From Onchocerca volvulus (taxonomy: Eukaryota; Nematoda; Chromadorea; Rhabditida; Onchocercidae): a stretch of DNA of 64,000 nucleotides. Under the pieces are notes generated by a model that ran no database searches, was not told where the DNA came from, and saw only the letters and a program-made list of their open reading frames with translations. The DNA is taken from the NCBI GenBank assembly GCA_000499405.2, contig HG738139.1, positions 3,080,976 to 3,144,975 on the forward strand. The letters are read 5' to 3'. A program made the translations under genes and the position numbers. Position 1 is the first letter of the stretch. Every line of letters begins with the position of its first letter. This document shows positions 41,334 to 50,400 of this stretch, one piece after another.

Positions 41334-41410
41334 AGCCTGTGAAATCATGGCTGAAGCTGTCTTGTGGGCCCGCCATGATTTCACAGGCTGAGGCTGTCTT
41401 GTGGGCTCGC
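41334..41410. repeat. nested 18-bp inverted and 25-bp direct repeats
   Basis: AGCCTGTGAAATCATGGC (41334-41351) is followed by its exact reverse complement at 41372-41389. Overlapping these, a 25-base unit (41349-41373) is repeated at 41386-41410 with two changes. GC content is far above the surroundings. Confidence 0.95.
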
Positions 41411-41548
41411 AGTAGTACTTTGGTCTTACCCAAGCGATGAAAAGATTTCCAAAAAAGGTGCACAATGCGATGTATTACATATAAACTTTGTTGCAATTAT
41501 TTGAACAGATCTGGATTGCATAAATTATTGAAAGTTGTGTAATAATTA

Positions 41549-42735
41549 TCATAAGGTAAATCCATCGTCATCTTTTTCGGTATCAGCATGAAATTCGATT
41601 AAAACAGGCCCTTCGATTTTTGGAATCTTTGACATATCATTTTGGATTTCATTCTGCGGTTGTTCAGCCAGATTTCCTCCTTTTCTTAATTCACGATTTA
41701 GCTTTTCCATGTATGTATATTCATTTTCATAATGCTAAGAATTAAATAGAATTTATTAAATTGAAATAAATAAATTCGATTTATTAACTATTATTTTACT
41801 TTATTGTCTCAATTGATCAATATCTGAAAATAATTACTCCCTTATTTCTAGTAATCTTTCGAAGTTCTACTACCATGTCATAAATTTAAGACTTCATTTA
41901 TCCATGGCTAAAATTCTTCTGTTACCAAAATTCCAAAATATCAAATATAATATTCAAAAAATCAACAAAATTTTGATTAACGAACCGCATCCCTCATCTG
42001 CAAGAAAGCAGTTCGCTCCGCTTCCGTCACAGTATTTTGTTGTTGACGCTGAGAATTTGGCACTGGTGTCGATGGTTCAGGCTTGATTTAGATTTATTTT
42101 TAATACACTATTTGGTAAAAATATAACATCTTGCGAATTACTTTTCATTACTTTATGCGATAAGTTTACGATTAATAAATAACCATGAATAATTCTGATT
42201 TTTCGGAACTAATTTTTCAATACTTTTTCGTTATATTTTCTGCAGCCCGACAAATCAATTTTCCATCAGAATCGCAGAATGTCTATTAACAAATAATTCC
42301 CATCTTTCAGTGCATTAGCGAGTTATAATTCGGAAAAAAATTTTTTGGCCTTTCGTTATTTTGATCAAATGAACCAACCATCAAACACATTTCAAATGTA
42401 AGGACTGGACAAAAATTGTCTAGCAATATTACTTCATTTAAGGTCACACAGTAAATGCCTTTATGTCCAGAAAAAAACCCACTTGAGATGTCTGATTTAT
42501 TTACTTTAACATATAATAATTTTTGCGAAATGATTGCAAAATATGTGCAACAAATATTTTCTTTTAGCGCATTTGTAATAGAAATTACCATAAATAAATG
42601 GCCCATAGTACGAGCCCTTGGTTGGTAAGTTTCAAGTACATTGAATTCATCAAAAAATGCGTGCTTTGCTCGTGTGAGCCCCGAAGAATAGATTTGACAC
42701 CACTGGAATATTCTTGCCGACAATAAATTTTTAGG
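41549..42735 (-). pseudogene. protein phosphatase inhibitor 2 (PPP1R2/szy-2-like), apparently broken
   Basis: Inhibitor-2 binds protein phosphatase 1 through a KxILK-type motif, a DExNI motif and a C-terminal HYNEG helix. Minus-strand pieces: GVKSILRGSHEQS (about 42690-42650, SILK-like), then in another frame FDEFNVLETYQP (about 42655-42620) matching the family's FDEMNILATYHP. An exon at 42081-41986 encodes PEPSTPVP to FLQMRDA, and a last exon at 41734-41549 starts HYENEYTYMEKLNRELRKG and ends with an acidic tail and TGA. The last two exons join in phase. The first two motifs lie next to each other in different frames with no room for an intron, and a Helitron terminus begins at about 42748 where the start codon is expected. 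I therefore call it a pseudogene; a mis-assembled base is the alternative. An extra short exon may lie at 42246-42290. Confidence 0.6.
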
Positions 42736-42747
42736 GAAGTAAAAAAA

Positions 42748-43140
42748 GCCCATATAAATAAAGATGTAAATGTTCGTTGTTCATTTTTACACAACATTTT
42801 AATTCCTTCATCGATTGATTTGAAATTTTGAAAAAACATTGCATTCGAATAGGCGCGTGTTTACTACTTATTTTTATCTGTCAAACCTATGACAGGTAAA
42901 AGTAAGCGAGCGAATTGAATTGGTCGACCATGCCTACTTTCTGCAAAGTGGCACGTTGTTACTTTTGACACAACGTTGGAAATTCTTTACCGATTGTTTT
43001 GAAATTTTGATTTAATGTTGCATTCGAATAGACTGTGTTTGAGAACTTTCGGAGATTTAAGATTTTGAACAAACGAACATTTATATTTTTACTTACATAG
43101 ACTAGCTGGAACGGCCAAGCCAAGTGTGGCCGGTTAAAAA
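42748..43140 (+). mobile_element. short non-autonomous Helitron (plus strand)
   Basis: Starts with a family 5' terminus CATATAAATAAAGATGTAAA and contains TTTGAAATTTTG and GCATTCGAATAGGCGCGTGT. It then has an inverted copy of the 5' terminus (43101 back to about 42960), then CTAG and a GGCCA...TGGCC hairpin (43112-43130). About 390 bp, no coding. Its left end abuts the broken inhibitor-2 gene. Confidence 0.65.
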
Positions 43141-45290
43141 TAGTTGATATGAAATGGTCAGGCTCAACTGTCAGACTCAGACTGCAATTTATTGACAGCA
43201 AAGTTTCGTTTAATAATATTTTCCTAATTTTCATTCCTTCCTTGCTCTTATCTTCTGTTGGCATAAAAAAAATTTCTCAACATAATGAAGTGAAACTATC
43301 ACGTCATACAGATAAGTGAGATAGAGATTCTCACTATAAATTAGATATCATTCTCTAATTCACTGATTGCTTATCAGGGAAAATTAGTGTTGGGTGAAAG
43401 TGCTGTAGTAGAATTTTCAGATGTAAAATTATAATAATAGGATATGATTTTCGCAAGAATTCGAATTTTAACACGTAAATGATTTCTAATAAAATTTGAA
43501 ATAAATCCAATTTTTTCCTCCAATTTTTCTTCCTCACGCTGAATATTTAGCTTTAAGCTCAATGTAAATGAGAAACCAACCTGCATTGCAAAAGCAGCAA
43601 AAAATATGATGAATGACTGCGTAATGAAGCATAGTAATGAATATTGACTGTTGCACCAACCAGCCGCGATGGTTTGGCCAATTCCTTGACTGATCAATAC
43701 CAATAGGCAAACAAAATACCGTATGCTTGAAATGACAATTCTTCAAACTAATGCAATTAATTCAAAAACCAAAATTATTTCGATAAAGTTATTAGAATAT
43801 TTGGAGGTAAAGATGAAGAAGATATAATCCGAGAATAGCAGTAATTGTTTTTGATGAAATACAATAGCCTAGAAGATTTCCGATTTTAATCACTGGAAAA
43901 ATTGCAATAGATTTAAACAAGCGTTCTGAAAAACATTTTTAGATCTATTGAAATTTAAAATTTTCATGAATTCAGTATTATTTCACAAAAGCAAGATTCG
44001 TTCCCGTTTACAGCAAGCGAATAAGCAAATATGATAGGAAACCAGAATTTTCTTTAAAAAAAAAACAAAATTCAGTGAGATAAGGACGAATAAAATTAAT
44101 TCTTTAAATCCTTTAAATTTCATTATAGTCTCCTAAAGTCTGTTAAAAAATTGTCATATTGCTCGTCTAATTTTACCATTACCAATAAACACAAAAGAAG
44201 CATTTGTAAGATATCCTGCTAAGGAATTACATCATAATTTAGTTCTTCTGATGAATAGTAATACTACTGAAGATGACAGTTCACAGATTACTCTAGAATG
44301 GTGCAGTAAAATGATAATATAAACCTTGGTGAATAATTTCCTTGCACAAACTTTGAAATCATTGTTGCTTTCCCAGAAAACTCACTACTCTGCTATGCTA
44401 CAAACAATAGAAATGAAATGAAATTAATGAAATTCATCACTTCATAGTGAATAAAATTTCAACTCTTGCATCTTTAAAAATCCAGTATGACGACTAATGT
44501 AAATTTGAAAATGAATAATGTAAGAATTTTCTTGCCCTTGAATGCTCATCACGATATGTAGGAAAAAAAAAAAAGGAAATAATTCAATTTTATCATTAAA
44601 ATATGAATATTCCTTATGAGTAAATAGTCAAAATTGTTGATGAAATAATACAAATATCTGTTTAGCGCTTAACTATTTTAGATAAGAGGGATCCCTAGAA
44701 ATTATTTTCCGAATTCTTGTACAAATCATATCCTACTACTGCAATTTTCTCAAAATTCTAGTACAGCACTTTCACCCAGCACTACTTTTCCTAATAAGCA
44801 GTCAGTGCGTGAATTTCTATAACATTAGAATTAGGGAATGATATCTAATTTATAGCGACAATCTCTATCTCATTTATCTTGATGACGTGATAGTTTTACT
44901 TCATTATGTTGAGAAATTTTTTTTATGGTAACAGAAGATAAGAGCAAGAAAAGAATGAAAAGTAGGAAAATATTATTAAACGAAACTTTGCTGCAACTTA
45001 TTGGAAATAACCATTTCATATTAGTTGCTTTTAACCGGCCACATTTGGCTTGGCCGCTCCAGTTAGTCTATATAAGTGAAAATATGAATGTTCGTTTGTT
45101 CAAAATCTTAAATTTCCGAAAGTTCCTGAACACAACCTATTCGAATGCAACATTGAATCGAAATTTCAGAACAGTCGGTGCAGAATTTCCAACGTTTTGT
45201 CAAAAGTAACAACGTGCCACTTTGCAGAAAGTAAGCATGGTCGATCTATTCAGTTCACTCGTTTATTTTTATTTATCACAAGTATGACAA
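42878..45290. repeat. long inverted repeat, two ~0.5-kb arms around 1.3 kb
   Basis: Left arm about 42878-43430, right arm about 44735-45290. The reverse complement of the right arm matches the left at roughly 85-90% by eye, from the CGTTGTTACTTTTGACA block through the AAGATTTTGAACAAACGAAC block to AAAGTGCTGTA. The outer halves are Helitron ends; the inner 300 bp are not seen in the other Helitron copies here. Confidence 0.85.
43560..44250 (-). pseudogene. fragments resembling a multi-pass membrane protein
   Basis: Inside the inverted repeat, minus-strand open pieces flanked by AG/GT encode hydrophobic, non-low-complexity peptides: VISSIRYFVCLLVLISQG with GIGQTIAAGWCNSQYSLLCF (about 43740-43590, ending FAMQ|GT), ERLFKSIAIFPVIKIGNLLG (about 43937-43810) and FWFPIIFAYSLA (about 44060-44020). 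Phases of the pieces do not add up to one frame, so this may be a decayed or captured gene. Family not recognised; a receptor or transporter is possible. Confidence 0.3.
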
Positions 45291-45300
45291 AAAAAAGTAT
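44980..45300 (-). mobile_element. short non-autonomous Helitron (minus strand)
   Basis: Mirror image of the element at 42.75-43.14 kb: GGCCACATTTGGCTTGGCC hairpin (45037-45055), TTAG, then TCTATATAAGTGAAAATATG from 45067 running right, with GCATTCGAAT reversed motifs. The outer end is eroded; a weak TTACATTTCTTAGATTT-like terminus near 45325-45345 may mark it. Confidence 0.6.
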
Positions 45301-45499
45301 ATTGGTTGTGAATCATTTAACTGATATTTACATTTCTTAGATTTATTTCCCATGTTTTTTCTATTTTTATCTATGCTCATATCCTTGTATTCCCGTCATA
45401 CAGGAAATGCCTTTGCTATCAATCGCTCACAATACTTATCTAAATTCACATTTTTGTCCAAATTCACATCCTAATCGTCTCATTCGATCTTGTTATGAT

Positions 45500-46260
45500 G
45501 CTTCTGTTGTAATTGGGTCTTATCAGTTTCCGGTGTTTAATATAAACCACTCTCATCTCTAACACAAATAAATCTAGTTGTATTAAGAAAATAGCTATCT
45601 TCAAATAAAGATTTTATAATACAGTGAATGCTACTCAACCAACTCGATTCTACACAATTTAACTCAACTCGACTGGACGCGACTCAACCAACCGACTAGC
45701 CATAACTTAGTTCAACTCGCCGAGACTCACTGGTGGCATTTGGCTATTGATCGACATCACTATCTACGATTCACGAAATCCACGACAGTAGCAGAGATCA
45801 AACGACAATAACGTCCCGGAAGAAATCAAGAAAAGCAATCTAAACCAAAACTCAATCAAGAGAAAAAAATGAAACAAAAACAAACCAATTTTGGAAAATC
45901 TTGATAATAACGTTCCGAAAAAAATCAAAAATCCAAAGCAAAATTTAACCAAGCGAAAACCTTATTCATTTTACAATAAGGACTATCGAGATGACAAGTA
46001 TCGAGCTTAACTCATCGCAAAACAACAGATGAAGCGTTTGAGAAAAATCTATGCATGCCTAAATTGTTTACAAAGGGACCATACAGCAAGAAATTGGAAG
46101 AAAACGAAGAAATTTTATTGGTAGATAAATCAGAAAAATACTTCACGAGGTCATTAGACATACTGTATTCTTCGGAGAAGAGATCGACTCGAAAAAACAA
46201 GAGGGAACACATGAAAGAACGAAGGAAATGATCATGGATTCAGACGAAAATATAACATCA
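45500..46260 (+). other. possible LTR-retroelement remnant
   Basis: A TATAAA-like box (45542), AATAAAG (45605) and a compositional switch to CAACTCGA-rich sequence (45640-45720) resemble the end of an LTR and leader. This is followed by an open stretch near 46042-46230 with LFTKGPYSKKLEENEEILLV. No matching second LTR, protease or reverse transcriptase is present. Weak; could equally be an unrelated remnant. Confidence 0.22.
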
Positions 46261-46334
46261 AGAATAAGGAATGCCGCTGAAAACAATGTACCGAAGACTC
46301 TGCCTGATGCCGTTGGGTTTCTTTGCTCGGGATT

Positions 46335-46602
46335 ATTCGTTGTTATTCCTCCCAAACTTTGCAAGTTCTTCACCGATTGCTTTCAAATTTGTATAAAACA
46401 TTGCATTCGAATAGGTACATGTTTTCATATAGATATATACAGGTAAAAGTGAGCGGATTGGATTCTTTGGCCATGCCGACATTACTCCCATTTTCTCTTA
46501 ACCACGCCTCCATGAGCAGACATAAACTGCTGACCACGTCTACTTTTTGCATTCACCGGAAGTCAGCCACGCGAAAGCGTGGCACTTCTGTAAACTAGCT
46601 AG
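46335..46602 (+). mobile_element. short Helitron 3' copy with hairpin and CTAG end
   Basis: Family internal motifs (CACCGATTGCTTTCAAATT, CATTGCATTCGAATAGGTAC, CAGGTAAAAGTGAGCGGATT) lead to a near-perfect terminal hairpin GCCACGC-GAAA-GCGTGGC (46566-46583). CTAG at 46595-46598 follows after 11 bases. A second degenerate terminus (CTAGACCGATCACGCGAAACATGG, truncated here) begins immediately, so ends of two copies are stacked. Confidence 0.75.
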
Positions 46603-46983
46603 ACCGATCACGCGAAACATGGCTATGTTCAGCTAATATGTGTATAAATACATAATTTAATCTTAGGGATAATGTAGAATAGAATCATGTATAACTTCTC
46701 AAAACTGAACTTTGTCCAAGAAAATTTCAGATGCAGACTGAAAAAGATTTGATTTAATCTTTAAAACACAACAGATAAATACCAAAATTTTTCAAAAATA
46801 AACTAAATAAAAAAATAAAAAAAAATGTATGGCCAGTAGCCAATCCAATGAAACGACCCTGTGATACCCGAACACACTTTGTACATATTTCATGTATTCC
46901 ACATTTTTTTAAATAAAATTTTATTAAAAAAAATATTTGTTACAATACAAAAAAAACCAAAAACGGGGACGACGCACAGGGGC

Positions 46984-47002
46984 GGGGGGGGGGGGGGGGG
47001 GG
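46984..47002 (+). repeat. 19-base poly-G tract
   Basis: An uninterrupted run of 19 G inside a GC-rich patch (about 46960-47140) in otherwise strongly AT-rich DNA. G-tracts of this length can fold into G-quadruplexes. Confidence 0.98.
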
Positions 47003-47429
47003 CGAAGCCGTCCGACGCACAAATCCACAGATACAACACACGAAGCTACACAAACCAACGCAGCCTGACGCAACCAATACAAAGTCACGCCAACCTGAAT
47101 CTTACCACCACCACTCCCACAATCAGTTCCATGAGCCAAACTAAATTCTCATTCTTTATTCATTTTTATCATACTGCAATTACCAAAAGTATATTGCATG
47201 CAAGCACAGATTATGTGAATAAGTAATGCTAAGTAATATGAATAATATGAACAAGTAATATGAAAAATAGAACTGTTAAAACAGCGTTACTTCGATTCAT
47301 ATCGAATGAAACTGTGAACTGAATCAAAAATTTCGAAAACAAATCGAACTAATTCATTTCTCGTTTTACAACGATGTATTTACATTTGTCATAAAAAAAT
47401 ATTTGAAACAAATATACAATTCTGCCAGT
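47003..47429. other. intergenic between repeat block and ASPM
   Basis: C/A-rich sequence next to the poly-G tract grading into ordinary AT-rich 3' flank of the ASPM gene. The open frame crossing the G tract (poly-Gly) looks like a composition artefact. Confidence 0.4.
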
Positions 47430-50400
47430 CTAATCTAGCACACAATTCTGAAGTTTTTGGAGTGCAATCACTCTCTTGTCATTTGCTGATAATCTAGCAA
47501 ATTTCTTCGTCAATTCTGCAATAAAATAGGGCGCCTTCTCATACTGAAAATAATTAGCGATTATTTTGTAGAAAATGAAGCGAAATTATAAGAACCTTTC
47601 TAAATTATCTCGCAGCGGAATCAGCAGCTCAATGAACACAGCTCATAAGAACGATAATGTGCGGGAGTATGAAACTTACCACGAACAAACTCGCTTTGCA
47701 ATTTTAGCAAAATAGTAGAAATTTCTGAATTGCTCACCTGCTTACTCTTTCCACTCAGAGCCATAATAACTGCACTTAAATCGGTCACCACATTTGGAGC
47801 TCTATGAAATGCTAACATGAAATGATAACACTGTCTCACAATATCTTGTTGACAATACTCGTCGAGCTTATTCCGAATGGTTTTAAACTGAAACTACGTT
47901 TTTCTTTTTAGCAAAATATTGCAGCATAAAACACTACTTATTCTTGAAATTTAAACGAAGATTTGAATATAAATCAATGAAATTGAGAAAAAAAATTTAG
48001 ATGAAACTGAGAAACCTTTAACAGACTCCACAAGATGGAGCAAAGAGGAATCACCACTTCGGTTGATCCAACGCCGCGATTACAACCATCCAAAGCATCT
48101 AAAATACACTCCAGGCCACCGTTGTTGAACACATACTGGGCGCACGTTTCCGATAAACCAACAAATTTTTCTAAAATATTTCGTGAAAATAACGATGAGC
48201 AAATCAGTTTGCATTAAATGTTTTGCCAAATAAAGTCATACTTATAACTAACTGCGGCATCAGTTTATCACTATAAACAAAAAAAAAAAAAAAAAAGAAA
48301 CTGACGCAACACTTCAGTAGCTTTGTAGCGAATGTAAAGGCGTTCTGAGTTCAAATTCTTCATTGCATTCATGACACGTTTTATAATTGGCTGCATTCGT
48401 TCAGTTCCTCCCTCATCAGACATCGCTTCGTCATGAGCGGCATGATTCGCAGCTACTTTATTGCGAATTGCTATACAATGCTTGCGAACAAGATACCCGC
48501 GCCACCATGCCTTCAAATTTATGCAGTTAAAAAATTGAGCACATCTGAATCTTACTTTGTTTATAATTTCAATTTCCTACCACATCACTCCCTTAGAAAA
48601 AGAAAAAAAAAATACCTGTATTACTATGGCAGCTTTTATGCGTCGACCTTTCTCTATATTAAGCAGCAATGCAAATTTCATTTTGTCCTGTAATACTTAA
48701 TCGCTTCATAAATAGTTGACAAAATTAGAAAAAATTGTCGATAGTTATAATTTGACGCATTTTGTAAGTTTACCTCAACAGCTCGTAAAAATTTCTGACG
48801 TTTGTTCCGCAAACGATCATGTTGTTTTTTTAGTTCACGTAACATCCATAGACATTCCGCACTATTGATACCCTCGCGTCCATAAATTTTGTCCCCAAAT
48901 TTATCATTTGAACGTTCCATGACAAAAGTGGAATCCTGCAATTTCTTAACTAATATTTTTTGATATTTCCATAAACATACAATATTTCAACTAATTCAAT
49001 TTCCCCCCTTTCTTTTCGCGTTTTTCGATAGATTTTTCGCTTAAACTAAACAAAAATATGATTATAAAAATTAGAATTTCGGGAAATATCGAGAAGAAAC
49101 CGTCAAAATCATGGAGAAATTGTGTATCAGTCATTGCAGAAAATTAAAAAACTTCCACACCTGGTAGAAAATGAATGCCTGAACCCAACTTATTACATCC
49201 AAGAAATACCCATCTGTACAATAAGTGTTGCATTTTTTCATGAAAAACTAACTTCCTTCCGATGCATCAGGCATTTAGGCAATAGTTTCTCTGTGCTATC
49301 CATCTACAGAAAAATCGCTAGAAGCGATATTAATATAATAGTTTAAATTTTTGTATTTACCAGGACTTTTTCTCAGACTCAAACTCATGATATTTGAAAG
49401 GCAGTAAATTTTCAGTTTAAAAAAAACTACTGAAATTAAAAAGGAACAATATTAATATATCTGCAAAATGACTGCTACATATTTTTGTTTACGTGGGGCT
49501 TTATGTCGCATTTCACGATAATTTTTACGGATTAACCAGCCACGTGCATATCGCTAAAATCATTTCAAAAGAAAATAATGATAATGAAAAAAATAATAAA
49601 TTTGAATTTCATTCCCATCCGAGTATCGATAAGAAAAGTTCAGAGTCAAAGATGTAAGCGCAATATTACCTGCAACGTGATTGCAGCATTTTCGTGTATG
49701 TGTAAAGATAATTCGTGCAGCAAATTCCGGTAATGTAATCGTGCTAACCAACCACGTATGCACCTCTAGAAATTAAATCTTCGAAACTGGTAGCAACAAA
49801 AAAGGAAAAAAAAAAAAAAGGCAAGTATTCATTTTGATGAGTTTTATAAATCAAAATATCTTAAGCTTTCTTCTTATTTAGTATCACATAAGTTCCTAAT
49901 CCCATCCTTCCTTATTCATATTGGATATTTACGTCAATAAACACAAAAAATAAAAATTTTTTAAATTTGAGATTTACCTGTAAAATGCGTGCTGCATTCC
50001 CGCGCTTCTGCAAAATCCTGCTGTTCCGTATTTTGGATTTTTGTGCCAACCAAAAACGAACGTGTTTCTAAAAATTTTTGCAATCAGTATCTCTAGTTTG
50101 ACAATGAACATTCAACAAACAATGTATCATTAGAAATTCACTTGTATAATAAGTGCTGCATTTTCTCGTTTTCTTATGTTACATTCATGTAACAATCTAT
50201 GATAAAATGTTCGTGCAAGCCAACCACGAATAAATTTCTGAAAAGATAACTGGGAATATAAAAATTAGAGTATAAAATGCTTACAAATTATTATATTTTT
50301 CCTAACAATATAAGTTGAAAAGCTTGTGTAATTGCTCTGAGACATTTGATGAGACTTTTGGACAAAATCCTGAACATATTCTGCAAGGCATGTACAGTAT

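Noticed and set aside
42307..42753. 148-codon minus-strand frame with FDEFNVLETYQP
   Set aside because: Only the middle part matches inhibitor-2; the rest is intron or frame-shifted sequence, so it is treated within the pseudogene.
46012..46598. Overlapping frames in both directions
   Set aside because: They overlay Helitron and LTR-like remnants without a consistent protein.
46861..47226. 121-codon frame across the poly-G tract
   Set aside because: Poly-Gly from the G run and no splice or homology support.
50290..50385. IQ-like peptide (RILSKSLIKCLRAITQAFQL) after a TTGCAG acceptor in an ASPM intron
   Set aside because: Its donor would leave the wrong phase and the flanking IQ exons join perfectly without it; possibly another relic but evidence is thin.
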